The position numbers and the translations under genes were made by a program. The notes beneath the pieces are model-generated. The model had not been told where the DNA came from. It saw only the letters and a program-made list of their open reading frames with translations, and did not search any database. From NCBI GenBank assembly GCA_000711775.1, contig ARYC01017342.1:1-64000 (forward strand): DNA of 64,000 nt, read 5' to 3'. This DNA is from Oxytricha trifallax. Taxonomy: Eukaryota > Ciliophora > Spirotrichea > Sporadotrichida > Oxytrichidae. Positions 10,925 through 23,250 of this stretch are shown here, piece by piece. Numbering within the stretch: position 1 is the stretch's first letter; each line of letters starts with the position of its first letter.

Positions 10925-11748
10925 TCATGAAGTTATTATTCTATTGAATAGGTTGCTAGTTTAAAAGGTTGCCCTCTTGATCAATTACTCCACCATCGTG
11001 GAGTTGCATGACGAGCTGTTATAGTTGACTAGTTCCTCAATTTAACTCCTTAAATCATTCATTTCATCCCTGACCCGTTGGTTTTGTTCCATAAATTTGT
11101 GTTTTGATTTTGAGCCAATGTTCATACCGGATTTCTATTCTTCCTAGTCAACTTGTCAAGATTTTCTTTTTGTGCTCTATTTAAATAAGAATGCTGATCT
11201 TCCCTTATTAACGAAAGCTGAGTTAGATTTTATAATATACTTACCACTGTAACTTATAGAATTGTTTAGGGCATCTAAGAATTAGGGCTTCATGTGTACA
11301 ATATTATTTTGTAAATTATCAAGCCTGAATCTTCTTTATTCCTTAGCTCTCTATATCATCTAGTTAATTCCTTCAGTGTCAAGAGTCAGTAGAATATCAG
11401 TGATCCATTTTTTATCTAAATGGAGCCAATCCATTTAATCTGGCAAATACTTCAATATTGAAGGCTTGTCTTCAGCATACGATAAAAAATAGTCTGCAGT
11501 AAGTCCCTCAATCTGAGGAATAGCAGATAGTATCGCATCGCTTCGTTTCAAAAACTATAGCAAAGTCTAAAAAATTATAGTACCTCTTTCTACCCTGTAA
11601 GAATGCTCCTGAAAAAGTATATATTTGAGCAAATTATGTTGGGTAGGTAGGCCCCACATTCCTAAGTAAGAAAGTCGTATAGCTCTTTTTTTGAACCTAT
11701 TTTTTACCTAACCTCACTCACATGGACCCCTAGTAAATTTTTGCTCAT
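10925..11748 (-). CDS. bZIP-like transposon accessory protein, copy B, two introns
   Basis: Homologue of the gene at 4.3-5.2 kb, with the same three-exon design: introns at 11555-11583 (29 nt) and 11218-11244 (27 nt). Conserved blocks are IGSKKELYDFL, ECGAYLP, QIEGLTADYFLSYA, DWLHLDKKWITDILL and NIVHMKPQF. The basic region KGRSAFLFKQSTKRKSW and the coil HKFMEQNQRVRDEMN follow. The W in KRKSW is TGA, aligned to an ordinary position in copy A, which supports Trp. The stop is TGA after NRIITS. The frame is clean although the partner transposase has decayed, so this gene is either younger, under selection, or by luck undamaged. It diverges from transposase B. Confidence 0.75.
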
Positions 11749-11923
11749 TTTGTGCTATATAGTAAAGCTACTAACAAAAATTATAAATATTAATAGTAGA
11801 GTGGTTAAATTTAATAATTTTTGATAGTTTGTTAGACTTATAATTTTATTTACTTTAACTACACAATTATTATTCTATATATTAATAACTATAAAATAAA
11901 CTTAATAGAAATCAAAATAAATT
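11749..11923. promoter_or_regulatory. Divergent intergenic promoter region, module B
   Basis: An AT-rich gap between the divergent starts of bZIP-like gene B and transposase B, in the same position as in modules A and C. No individual element was recognised. Confidence 0.4.
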
Positions 11924-13603
11924 ATGGAGAAGCGGAATCCCGACAATTTTAAATAATCAGACATCAGAGACTTTTTACATCAAGGTAATTGGCGGAGGCC
12001 ATCAACTGATGAGGACGATGAACTCTCAGAAAAAGAATCTTGTTGATAATGATAATTCATAAGAAGAGTTAGTATACTGCAAAACAACTTGTTTGATGGC
12101 TCCTGGTAACAATGAGATAAATGACTAAAAACTTATTTCTCTAACAAAGTCTCACATCCTATGCTTAGAAACAAAAGTTTTACTAAGTATCGAAAACAAA
12201 ATTTTTAGCACCTAAATAATCGATCCTCGTAAACTTTTAAGTACAATAGTTGAGGACAATAAACTATAGAGTACTATAAGTGAGGATTAGATTAGTGCTC
12301 CTTATAAAAAATAGATATTATTAGCTAAAGTAGAATCCTTAATAACAAAAATTAAAAGTCTCAGAAAAAAGAAAAAGTTACAAAGTTGAGTCCCCTTATA
12401 AACATTGATTGAGAAATTTAATCATAAGAGAATGAGCATATAGTAAGAAAATTAAACTATTTTTTTTAACCCCTAAATTAAAATATAGTGTTGTAAACGT
12501 TCCAATATTGAATGATAATCCACACAATGTTGGTCATGCGATTGTAGGCTTATAAGAAATCTGTATCATAAACATGGTTGCACAAAAAAACATTTAATGA
12601 AGAGATTCAAAATTAATATATCCAAAGTCAACTTAGCAATTAGAAGTTGATAAGTCAAAACAATTAAAAAGTATAAGAACATTCAACACGAGAAAAAATA
12701 CCAAATTAAACTAATAGATAATGCTATTCGTTCTATGTAACAAAACTCAAATTAAATAATGTCAGCCAAATAAATTCATGACTACTTGATCCTCAAATTA
12801 AATCTTAAGGTACCATTAGTAAGGATTAGAAATATTATTAGAAACAATATTGGACTTACTTACAAGAAGGTATATCATATTAACAAAAGATCAAACAGTT
12901 TAGAATGTTTGAAACAAAGTTAAATTGCAGCAAACTATTATGTAAACTTCATAAACTAAAACAAGTTAATTATAAATATTGATGAGAGTAGTATATAAAG
13001 CTAGAGCTATTTGAGAAAAGCTTGGAGTATGAAGGGAACCAGAAACAATAACGACTAATTAATAAGATATTACGGAATAAACATGATTGCAGCTGGGTTT
13101 AGTGATGGTAGGATTCTTTATACCCTGAGATGGAAAATAATACAACAACGTTTCTTTATTTTTTACTATAAATCATAGAATACTTAGACTAAACCTCCGA
13201 AGAATGGAGGATGAATACTGTTTTTTTACTATATAATGCTACCTACCACAAAAGTGTTTTGACATTACAAAAGTTAAGATTATACTAGGTAACTGTATTA
13301 TATCTGGGCCCTTATTAATTCACTATGGCCCCTATTGAGAAACTTTTTGCAGTTATAAAAAAAGATTAGAATCCCATTACTTAATCTCCGGACAAGGAAG
13401 TATTTATGAAAGCTTTATAAAAAAATATCTAAAATAGGGACTTTTTTTGGAAGAAAAATTTTAATTACAGTTGTTTAAAATATGCCAAAGAGGCAATCTT
13501 ACTAAAAAAATATGAAGCACGTTCAAATAAAAATAAAAGGTTAATTCAAACTATGGAATAAAATAAAATAAAAAAATTAAAATTTTTGAGACCTTAAGAG
13601 TGA
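11924..13603 (+). pseudogene. DD34E transposase, copy B, broken
   Basis: Begins MEKRNPDNFKQSDIRDF, matching MENIQRRDDYRQTDIRKF of copy C. It then falls into several frames (at least four or five shifts). Still legible are NIDESSIQSQSYLRKAWSM with the first Asp, MIAAGFSDGRILYTL, a degraded second-Asp region (MLPTTKVF in place of DNATYHRS), and GPYQFTMAPIEKLFAVIK with the final Glu. The C-terminus reads cleanly to TGA (KLKFLRPQE). It is a DNA-transposon relict that can no longer encode a functional enzyme from one frame, although its divergent partner gene is intact. Confidence 0.8.
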
Positions 13604-13749
13604 GAAGTCTTATTGAAGCTACTATGTTCAATTAAAAATAGTAAATACTATTTATAAAGTTAAAGAAATAAATTTACTTTGATTATGTTTTAATAAATTC
13701 CTAACTAAAATGTTTTTTAAAATTTAAAATTTGTTAATTTAATTAATTT

Positions 13750-14843
13750 TCAATATAATTTAATAATTTTCATTTCTTCATCACCCTTAATCTAATAGCC
13801 AACATGAACTGTGTAGTCTTTATTAGGGTCTGACCTGGTGAAAATTTCCAATCTATACTGCCAATGGAAAACTTAATCAATCATATCCCAGAATTCTTAT
13901 GGCTTCTTTGAATGTTCAGTTATTTCTGCCCAAATCTCATCAGGAATCTAATTTAACTTTGCCTAATCGAAGTTACCTTTGACACCATTGAGGCAATACT
14001 CAATTGAATATTCTGGTTTAGAGCTATTTATTAAATTTTGTTTATGAGTTAGTTTAATCCATGCCAGAGTTTTATTATTTGATAGCCATTCTGTCTTGAA
14101 TGACTTTCTCCTATATGCTAAGTGTTGTAGAGTGTCCAATAGAATATTATTCCATGCTGTTGAATTAAAGTTAAAGGTATTTATTTGAGTCTATAGTTTA
14201 GTAGATAAGAGTAAGGCATTGATTTCTGACCTTTCCATGGGTTGTCTTCAACAACTATAGAAAATAGAGCTCCTGTTAATTTCAACATAGTTTTGTGTAA
14301 ATTTTGCCAAAAGTCATCGTTCCTAAGATCAACGCATAGCTTGATTGGTCTTCCTTGGGCCATGTTTTCTTTATAATAGTCCTACCATTTTTTGCAAATG
14401 TACCCACCTTTAACCTCATAGATGTACTCAGGAATTTTAATCTCTTTTACATTGGGATCTTTGTCATACTTTTAAATCTTCATGGATTAGTAACTGCATT
14501 GCTCAAGCTGCTTTTATTCGATTAAAAACTAGGTTTGAGGAATTTTTGTCTTGTCAACATAAGAACATTTAAGCATGTGCCTTTCGCAATGATCCTTTTT
14601 TGTGTGTGTTTTCTGGCATCCTATACATTCAAGCTTCTGTAAGAAATCTTCAGCTCGTTAAATCTTATGAAAGTTATTGCATTAGTTCTTGTCACTCAAG
14701 TGATTCGCTCTTGTATGGAAGTTTTTGAAAGATTTATGGCAGTAATTGCAGTAGTAGCCCTCAGGTTAAGCTCTTCCTTCATTAGCTAGCTTGTTCAGTT
14801 CCTCAAATAATACCTGGAATTCTTTACTGTTTTCTTAAATCAT
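13750..14843 (-). CDS. C2H2-type zinc-finger protein of module B
   Basis: About 364 residues. Two Cys/His units are visible near the start: YYCNYCHKSFKNFHTRANHL and LECIGCQKTHTKKDHCERHM. A globular part follows with YICKKWQDYYKE, WQNLHKTMLKLTGALFSIVV and, after one frame change near 14185, TAWNNILLDTLQHLAYR, YSIEYCLNGVKGNF and DEIWAEITEHSKK. The stop is TGA. The frame change is a single-base shift or a very small intron; no standard GT..AG fits. It lies tail to tail with transposase B and inside the palindromic termini, so it is probably a transposon gene. TBE transposons of hypotrichs also carry a zinc-finger gene, but I see no direct similarity to the TBE-like elements here. Confidence 0.65.
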
Positions 14844-15002
14844 TGAATACTTTTTGATTAAATTATTATTGTTAAATGTGTAGAACACTTTAAGTACACC
14901 AAAATTTCTGAATATTTAAAGCATGAAAATTTGTTTTTGTGAAAAAACTAAACACAGTTAAGTACTCATTGTTTGTAAAGTTTTTGTAACTTAAAAGTTA
15001 TG

Positions 15003-15041
15003 AGGGCATTTTTACACCATTCTATGGTGAAATTTTGCACT
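15003..15041. repeat. Near-palindromic terminus, right of module B
   Basis: GGGCATTTTTACACCAT followed by ATGGTGAAATTTTGCAC, a diverged copy of the 10.7-kb terminus. It lies 22 bp from the stop of the next host-like gene. Confidence 0.5.
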
Positions 15042-15062
15042 TAAATGAAAAATACAATTTTC

Positions 15063-16315
15063 TCAAAATTAATCTCTCAACTCTGAATCACTATCATCAT
15101 GATGAAGTTTATTTCTCATTGAGTGCAATGTTTGAAATCCAAATATTTCTTCTTCTTCGCTTGCTTCGATAAGTTTTTCATATAATTAATTTATGTTTTA
15201 CTCAAATGTAATTAAGTTTAGAAATCACTATTTATTATATTTTTATGATTATATTATAAATCAGAGGCTCAAACTATAAGTACAATTATTTTCCTTAAAG
15301 TTTTCTAATCATATCTTATTGATTCATCTTTGAAAGTTTAAATAAGAGTTTTAGGATTTTTTTATAATACCCTAGGTTCTGTTAGATTGAAGTTCAAGTT
15401 TAAGATTATGCTTATCAATGATACTTTATTATCTAGAATGATCTTATCTGATTGTAGTATAATATTGTAGGAATACATTTGATTTGGGAAAATTATTAAT
15501 AAATTAATTAATTATATTTTAAATTTGTGGCAGTTAATTTTCTGGAAACCTAGACAATATAGTGCTTGTTCGATAGAGAATTCAAAATTAGCTGGATTTT
15601 AATATTGGCGAAACCCCTCTATCGTATTCCCAGAGCGAGTTAACACGACTTTAATTTCTGCATTAAATTCAACTAAGCAAATCAACCAAAATTAAAGTCA
15701 AATTATCTCGGTCTGTGAATACGATAGAGGGATACCATCAATAGTAATGTCGAGCTAAATTTGAATTCTCTATCGAACAAGTACCATATTGTCTAGGTTT
15801 CCATTAAGTTAACTGCCACGAATTTAAAATATAATCAATTAATTTATTAATAATTTTCCCAAATCAAATGTATTCCAACAATAATTGAGTAATACATAAA
15901 AAAGGTTAATTAGAAAATAATTCATTCTTACACTTTGAACTGTCAGTTTATCTCTTGTCTTTTTTAAGCTACTTTCATTCAACAAGAAATTAAAAAAATA
16001 TTTCATGATTGTGTTCATCTATTCGTTACTCACCATTTTATTAATGTGATCTACTACCACGACGAAATCCTTGAAAATTTTAAGATTTAAGATAAACTAT
16101 TCACTATTGTACTCATCAAGTCTGGTAGCCAGTCTATTCAATGCTAATGCGCTCATTATAAGAGTTTTTTTATTCTGACTTTTAAGTTTTTCAAAGGCAT
16201 ATTCTATAAAATTCATGTTTTTAAATACAAGGAAGGCCATTTCCTTCTCTTTGGTGAATAGTGTGATTGGCTCCGACAAAATATTTACTACTTAACTTTC
16301 ATTAAAAGATATCAT
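15063..16315 (-). CDS. Host-like helical-repeat protein, interrupted by a TA-flanked element
   Basis: Minus-strand coding sequence in two blocks either side of an inserted element. The upstream block reads SEPITLFTKEKEMAFLVFKN, SALALNRLATRLDEYN and VVVVDHINKMVSNEQMN. The downstream block reads SDKIILDNKVSLISIILNL and DQKTLRKIIVLIVWASDL, then an acidic tail EASEEEEIFGF, DDSDSELRDQF and TGA. The repeated helix pairs resemble ARM/HEAT proteins; the exact family was not recognised. Removing the element at its TA pair leaves a continuous open reading, but one further single-base frame offset upstream (near 15.92 kb) and one before the acidic tail (near 15.2 kb) remain, which may be short introns or errors. 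The start at MISFNES may only be an internal Met, since coding-like sequence continues upstream. Confidence 0.55.
15463..15891. mobile_element. TA-flanked TIR element (IES/MITE family 1), short copy
   Basis: A 429-bp insertion. Its ends are inverted copies starting TTGTAGGAATACATTTGATT, each next to a TA. The arms extend far inward (TTCGATAGAGAATTCAAA pairs with its inverse), so most of the element is foldback. It contains no gene and sits inside host-like coding sequence. The same ends occur at 55.2 and 56.5 kb. TA boundaries and Tc1-like ends are the hallmark of ciliate internal eliminated sequences and of Tc1/mariner MITEs. Confidence 0.75.
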
Positions 16316-16599
16316 GCTATCTGTGATGTTTTATATCATTTTCTTTATGAAATTCCTTCCTGGGCTTCTTCAAAATTATGTTGTAGATTAGTATAAGTGA
16401 ATATAGATAAGAATATTAATTATTTCCAAGTTCTATTGATAAGTTTGAACTGCTAGTAATTGTGTGTGCTGCATTGTGTTTACTAAAGTAGATTATTTAA
16501 ATCTTGATTATTAGACTTAATAAGAGAGTATTGCTGGATTGATGGTTCAATCATGAGAGGTGCTCATTATTACAATATTAGATTTGAATATTAATTTTT

Positions 16600-17400
16600 A
16601 ATCATAATTTGATTTATATCACTCTAAATATGGAGTAAGTTATCACTTTAAATATGAATTTTAGACATCAGTTTTGTTTGCCCATCTTTCTTGTTCATTT
16701 ATACTTTTGAAATTTTTGATATTTTTTAAACTATTTCATCATCTACGACTTCATCGACAACCTCATCAACAACTTCTATTCTGTACCTAAACCCCAAAAG
16801 TTTTTGAAATTGTGAACAGTAAAAACCTAACTGCCACTAATTTGGCAATACTGTAAATTTAGCTTGAAAATTTTTTCCCTAGAAGATTCTGTGTCAGTAA
16901 TATCTTTTAATTTTCAGTTTTTTAGTGCGTGTAAAGCAAAGTCATGAGTCTCGTGGGATATTGAGACTGATTTTGTCACAATTTGTTGTAGATAATTTTT
17001 GATTATCACCTCAAGATTGTAAAAACACTAAAGATTTTCATCACCTTACTCCAAATCTTTCCATTAAGTAAATATAATACTCCTATAAATACTGCCAAAA
17101 GTGTGAGTTAAATTGTTTTGTGTTTCTTATCAAACATGAGAATCTTTACCATGACTTTCTTTGATTGTATGAAAATTAATATTTGGTTAAAGTATAGTAC
17201 ATTTGGAGAAAGTGTTTTATCACAGTAATGAGAGTACTTGCTTAATGGCTGAACAAAATGCTTTAAATTAATTAGACCATTAACAACTTTACCAAAACTG
17301 AATTTAAATTTGGGAAGATATCATGAAGATTACATTTTACAGTAGCAACTGCAACAACTAGGCACACTGTGCCAAAAGAGAATGGAATTGGAGAAAAGAT
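16600..17400 (-). CDS. Host-like exons, unrecognised
   Basis: Minus-strand protein-like segments: SFGTVCLVVAVATVKCNLHD (hydrophobic, possible membrane segment), SISHETHDFALHALKNW, LQYCQISGSQVFTVHNF and an acidic run EVVDEVVDEVVDDEIV. At least one frame change is needed between the last two (near 16.79 kb), where an intron may lie. These probably belong to the same gene as the neighbouring minus-strand blocks at 15-16.3 or 17.8-18.2 kb. A CCCCAAAA run here is part of the coding stretch and not an element end. Confidence 0.4.
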
Positions 17401-17829
17401 TAAAAATAAAATGATAAATAATCCCATTTTATTAATTAATAAATGAATAATGATAAAAATACTTTAGAAATGAGGGATAATGTATTTTGATCTTATAACT
17501 TTTCTAGTCAGTGGCAGTTGTATATACCTATAATTAGTTTTGTATTTTTAAATTACATATTCCCCATTTTGAATGTATTATATTAATATTATATTTATAG
17601 AAAAGTACTAAATCATAATAATGTGTAGGATATATCATTAATTAATATGCAACTACATATTTTAATTCTTACTTCTCTATTACAACTCTTTTAGCAATTT
17701 TAAATTTCTCTAGTTAATACTAACTTCCTCTTTCAAGTCAATTCATGCCTATTATCAATCATGCAACTTTAAACAGTATTAATTTAATTTAATTTTTCAT
17801 TATTCCATTTGTTGACAATGTTTTAATTT

Positions 17830-18229
17830 AATTCTTATTCTTCTTTTTAGTATGCTCCTTAACTACCCTTAGACCTAGCTACATTAAAATCCTTTTGTGT
17901 ATATCATCTGATTTAACATATGCTCTCCATACACCATTCTATTACGTTCCAATGTCAATCCATTTCCCTTCATGTCAGCAAATTCGATCTATTTATTCCT
18001 CCCTTAAGCCCCCTATAGATTGAAGTTGGCCTGAATCTATCTCCAAGATCACACCTAGTACGACCACTGATCTAAATAATGCAGTCATTGAGACATCGCT
18101 ACAGTAAATCTACAGCTGACATATCCAGATAATTTCGTACTCTACTCTATTAACTCACTTATAAAACACTCTTATTGTGGTAAGCCTAAGATTGTGATTA
18201 TTGTAGCATTGTTTTGAGCTTGAAGCCAT
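17830..18229 (-). CDS. Host-like exon with start codon, unrecognised
   Basis: Clearly less AT-rich than its flanks. From ATG it reads MASSSKQCYNNHNLR, SVVVLGVILEIDSGQLQ, GKWIDIGTQQNGVWRAYV and KSDDIHKRILMQLGLRVV, ending in a Lys-rich stretch where AT-rich sequence resumes. TGA at two points is best read as Trp (FYKWVN, RICWHEG). It may be the first exon of the minus-strand gene continuing to 15 kb. No family was recognised. Confidence 0.5.
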
Positions 18230-19457
18230 TTAAAATATTAGATTAAATCAATTGATAAAATAGTGTTCAAATTGATTTGATTGTTTCATTATTAATTATA
18301 ATTATAAAAATAGCAAGTTATATTTGTTTATATAAATATATTCATTAACTCAATAAGGATTTATTTGCAAAACTTTTCAATTTATAATTTGAAATATCTT
18401 AGATTCTTATGATTCAATCTATTTCCAAGTATAACTTGATCATTCTATTTTAAGATCATAATTCAAATTCTATTTGTTAAAAATCATCAAAGTATTACTT
18501 AACTTACATATAGATAATAATTAATATTAATATCATCTGTGTATAACCAATCTAATAATGAACCTTCAATCTGCTCTTCATCTCTTTCCCTGCAATCTGC
18601 GTAGAAATCACTATTAAAATAAACTAAAACATTAGATTAAATTGCTCAGGTACTTTATGTTGCCTTATTTTTGAAAAGCGCACAGATAGTCATGTGTTTT
18701 ACTGAGCGTCATTGTTTACTCTCATTTAGCTCGTTATAATTGCAATATGCAACTATATGCACTAGTAAGATGCAATGAATGCTTTGTGTAGTTAGTAAAT
18801 AGGTATACTGTTTAGGAAATCTATAGATAGAAAAGCACCTATAAATAATAATTGTAGAATTTATAAAGTAGGAAGTAATTGATTATTTTGCTAACTTATT
18901 ATTCCCACTTCTTTCTCCAGCAAATTTTATAGTTTCCTTAATTAAATATGTAGTTATATGAAAATACCTAGATATGCTAAAGATTAGGAAATTGAGATTA
19001 TTCTGTTATTAGTTATAATAAATATTACTTGAGCTTATATTGCTTATAAATTTTTATTCTCAAGGAGTTTCAAACTTAAAATTTGTATTGAGGTTGAAAA
19101 TATTTTGCTTAATTGTGTGAATAAATTGGATAATTACACTTGAAAAGATATCAATTAATCAGACTCAGAGAATTGGTTGTAGATGAAAATTTATCTGCTG
19201 TTTAACTCAATTACTGCTTTAACTCCGAATACCCCTTTTATCCTGTCTATATTTAATTTGATACAATTAGTTCTTTTACCATAGGGTTTATTAATCAAGA
19301 TAAACAAATGAGAATTAAAATTAATTAATTTATATTTATTTTTAAAAAAACAGTACTTTAGAAATATTAATCCAATATTACCAATAGTTGCATTTGATTA
19401 AACTATTAATTTAATTAACCATTCATATTTTTATAACTTATTTATTAAAACCAAGCA
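18230..19457. other. AT-rich stretch, no gene seen
   Basis: Neither strand gives protein-like sequence longer than about 30 residues. A modest GC rise near 18.65-18.8 kb gave nothing recognisable. It may be intergenic, or decayed flank of the TBE-like element that follows. Confidence 0.4.
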
Positions 19458-20868
19458 TCAAGTCTCTTTCTTCTACAGATTGGTCATTTTTATTAATATT
19501 CTTCAAAATAATTCATTTATTTGAGTGGCAAATTGTTCATCTTCAAATATCATTTGCAAGAATTATTCGAATTAAAATTTTCTCTGTATTACTAGTTAAA
19601 AGAATTCTCGACCAACTTGCCATTCAAGTAGTATAAGACAATTATCCCAAAATTTTGCCCCACTTTTTAATTATAACTAAGGGTTTAAATATGGGTTGCT
19701 GTTGTATGGTTTAGAGTTTGAAGTATCTTTTGATCTAATTGTATATTTATATGTTCCAATAAATATTTGGAAATCTGGATTATTCTAAATAAAAATATTT
19801 TCTGGTTTCAGATCTCTATGCACTATTCCAATTTCATGTAGTTCTTCCACACTTTATAATAGCTCCACTTTTTATAGTACTAGTTATTATTTATTTATAT
19901 TATTATTCATCAGGTATCTAAAATCGTGACTCTAATTTTTTGTTACTAAAGTCAACTCATCTTGGTAAAATCCTACATCAAAATAATTTAGTTTTAGTAA
20001 ATTTTATTCAATCATTTATAAAAATAGTGGATTTTTTTGAACTCATTCCAAATTCTATCCAGAAGTTTTTGATTGTTTATTAAATCCTCAATTTTAAATA
20101 TTTTACAAACTTAATTTTGACCCAGTTAATTATAAACTGATTTTGAGGCTCCATTAATTAATAATTTAATGTTTCTTCACATCAATATTTTTGACATTAT
20201 ATCTTGGTAGAGGCATTCAGTCACAATCCTACTTTATTTATTATATTCAATTTTGTCTTTTTTAATTAATTTAAATTATTCCGCCAAGTCAAAATCTTTT
20301 AAGTCTAACTCTAATCCATTTGAGTAAAAAATTTAAAGGTATTTGTTTTTCATCAAGAATTGCTTGAGTTATTCGAGATAATTTATGGAAAATTATACAT
20401 CGTTGTTATTTTGACTAGCATGATAAAACACAACCATGTTGCCTTTAAATTTAAACTATAAAATAATTAATTGAATTTTGTTCATTTCCTCAAGCTCCAT
20501 ATTTATCAATTGTAATTAGTTTAAACTATTATTGAAGTATTGATCTATCAATTGTTTTCTTTGTTTACAAGGTTAGAAGTCACAGGCTCAGACATTGGAC
20601 TTGTATAAATTATTTTCTTTTACCAATCTTTAGAGTTTTTTCTAAATTATAAAATCTTTAAAGAATAATTTATGAATAAAATTCTGTTTTATTTTTCACA
20701 CTTAATCAGGTATGCAGGCTTTTGTTTATTATTTGAGTCATATTTGTTTTTTCAACACCATAATTAGAATTTTTTTTCTGTAAACTTGAGTTCTTCAATG
20801 CCTTCAAATGAATTTACTTTTGTTTTCTATTGTAATATCCGTTAATATTATTCAGTAAACATGACCAT
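19458..20868 (-). CDS. TBE-like 57K protein with kinase fold, frameshifted
   Basis: About 470 residues. The N-terminal half starts MVMFTEQYQRILQQ and includes GNMVVFYHASQNNNDV and LELDLKDFDLAEQFKL. The kinase part shows VCKIFKIEDL (Lys of the VAIK type), YFDVGFYQDELTLVTKN, LLQSVEELHEIGIVHRDLKP followed by ENIF (catalytic loop intact), then IFIGTYKYT where DFG is expected, and FWDNCLILLEWQVGREFF. HRD is kept but DFG is not, so it is probably a pseudokinase. One or two frame changes occur near 20.0 and 20.55 kb. Known TBE transposons of hypotrichs encode a 57-kDa protein with a kinase-like region, and length and layout fit that. A divergent small gene and a transposase remnant follow at 21.6-22.6 kb. 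Confidence 0.65.
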
Positions 20869-21651
20869 TTTTTGCTTAATAATTTACACTCTAATTATTA
20901 GTAAAGCTTGATTTTGATAGTTGTTAAATATATTAAAAAATTAATAAATTAATTTTTAATTATTATTATTATTGAAATTTATCGAAAGACACTAATTGAA
21001 AACATTATATCTAGCGTCATTAATTATAAATAATGTATTTTTAATCACAATAAATTATAATAAAAATAGGTTTGTTTGAAAATCATACTTAATGCAATTA
21101 TTTAGTGTCTATACAATTAACTTTGCTGATATTTCTTTTTTACTGTATTATCACTGCCAAACAAATAATGATAGTTTTACTCAAAAAATGCAAAAACGAG
21201 TTAAGAAGATGTGACTTCTATGGAGATAATAATTAATTAGATTCATGAGTAAGTGGAATACAAATTTCAAATAAGCATTTAAAATCTTATCAAGTATAAA
21301 TGCAATTTTACTTTGACTTAACAATAAATTTTAGACTCATTCTTGAATAATGAATATAAAATTCAGCCTATTTTTTGCCACTAATAATCATAAATTTAAT
21401 ACTTAGTAATTTAATTATAATTATTTAAAAAGATTATAAAATAATTTTTGATTTTGATTGAAGTTTAATAAGATTCGTAATGAATTCTTAAATACAGTTT
21501 ATACCACCTAAATTATTGACTAAAGTATATTTTAAGCAAAACTATCATTCAAAGATGATCGGTATAATTTTTTGTTATACAATTGTAATTTTTCTTATTT
21601 TTGAACATTAATTTAGAGGGATATAGTTTGCCATCGTACAAAAACATAATT

Positions 21652-22140
21652 ATGAGATTCATTGAAGACTTTTTTTACAAGGTAAAAATGTTAATTAAAC
21701 AAAAAGATTTTATAATAATAGAGGTCTGCCACTACCCCCGAATTATAAATTGAGAATATTTTTAATGAAATAAAAACAGATGCCAAAATTATGAGACATC
21801 TTAACTACTATAGTGGTTTCAAGACTCCATTAGAAAGATAACACTTTTAGGGGCTGTCCGTACACTAGCACCTGAGGATTTAACTGGCCTCGTTAAAGAG
21901 TAAAATAATAGGTAGATGAATCTCAAAAATAAACAATAGCAATAAGGGATGAAATAATTAATGCAATAGTAGATGGACCTTATTTTTCATGTAATTATTC
22001 ATTTCTAATTTATTTTATTTTATATATATAGGATAAAAGGGTAAAGCATAATCATTGCTGAAAGCATAACCCAAGTTAGGAAATTAATCAAAAAAATCGA
22101 ACGATATATGATTAACAAAAAAAGGATGTAAACTAAGAAG
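21652..22140 (+). CDS. Small intron-bearing gene in TBE-like remnant
   Basis: Begins MRFIEDFFYK, then a 40-nt GTAAAA..AATAG intron (21682-21721), then RSATTPELQIENIFNEIKTD and MRHLNYYSGFKTPLERQHF. After that a second frame reads better (GAVRTLAPEDLTGLVKEQNN, then Gln-rich), so a frameshift or cryptic intron is likely near 21.85 kb. A further GTAATT..TATAG intron near 21.99-22.03 kb leads to DKRVKHNHCWKHNPSQEINQ and an acidic end. It lies divergent to the kinase-like gene and could be the TBE 22K counterpart (inference by position only). Confidence 0.4.
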
Positions 22141-22369
22141 AGGAAAATTGATTTTTTAATAAAATTAGGCTAAGCCTCAGAGAATACTAAAAAATTACAA
22201 TTTAATTTATGAATAGTTAAAATTATATAAAGTAATTTAATTTAATCTTTGAATTCAAGCATAAAAGTAATCAAGTATATATTAATCATGATTTTATATT
22301 ATCTAGAGATTATATTTTTTATTTAATGATGTGGAACTGATAATATCAAGTCTTTTATGATTCTTTCAT

Positions 22370-23250
22370 GCCTTCTGTTAGTAACTTTAAAGGTAAGATT
22401 CTACAATTATTTTCAATAATGTGACTTGACTATTGAAAATACATTTTCAATTCCATAATATTAGAAATAATATGGGCCATTATATAATTTTTCAATTATA
22501 TTCCCGAGCTTTATCTTGAACTTCCCTTGACCTGTGAATGTTAATTTTTAGATTGTCCTTAAATAAGCATAATTGTTATTACTAATTTAATAGTTTTAGT
22601 TCTTCAAGGGAGGCAAATTAGTCATTCTTTTTTATTTATTTTTAATTTAATTAGAAAGTTTCTAATCTATTTTATTCGCTAATAAAAACCATTGGTTAGA
22701 ATGTGTTATATATGGTATTCCTTGCTACTCAAGATATTCATTTTAGAAGCTTTATGACCAAGGTTTGAATATATAAGTTTATGGTTTATAGACAACCTCA
22801 TTACCATATACAATTTTAACATTAATTAATTTAAAATTTAAAAGTTTCAAATTGAAGTTGTCTTTGTTCATTTATTTATTAATATTTAGAGTATTTCATT
22901 TCAGAATCTGGAAATTATTATTTTAGCCTATCTCTTCGTTAGAGGTGCAACTGGTACTGAAGCTAATTTTAATCAGTCAAAATCAAAAAGTCTAGTTAAT
23001 CTTGAAACAATTATTAATCTACCCTTAGTTTTACTTCTTAATCTTATATTTAAATGGATGTTGTTAAACACATGTCTTTCTTTTAATATTCTTAGATGCA
23101 TTTTTAATTTTATAGATTTATTGGTAGGTGCTAAAATTCATCATTTTAATCATGGTTTGATGTTATGAAACCTAAGCAACGATATAACTTTTTATTATAT
23201 TGAAAGTAAACTTTGGGCGAGACTTCATTTATGATTATGAGAGTTAATCC
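22370..23250 (-). pseudogene. TBE-like transposase remnant
   Basis: Minus strand. A catalytic block is legible across one frame change: FKDNLKINIHRSREVQDKA with the second Asp, and GPYYFQYYGIENVFSIVKSH with the final Glu. The second block matches IPYFFEYNEIERSFFTIKQS of the transposase at 34 kb. The N-terminal part toward 23.2 kb is too decayed to read. This is a Tc1/IS630-superfamily DNA transposon of the TBE kind. Confidence 0.6.

Noticed and set aside
16785-16800. CCCCAAAAG as a TBE-type tip
   Set aside because: No inverted partner or TBE sequence follows; the run falls in a minus-strand coding stretch.
18650-18800. Slight GC rise as an RNA gene
   Set aside because: No secondary structure, no internal promoter boxes and no protein-like frame were found.
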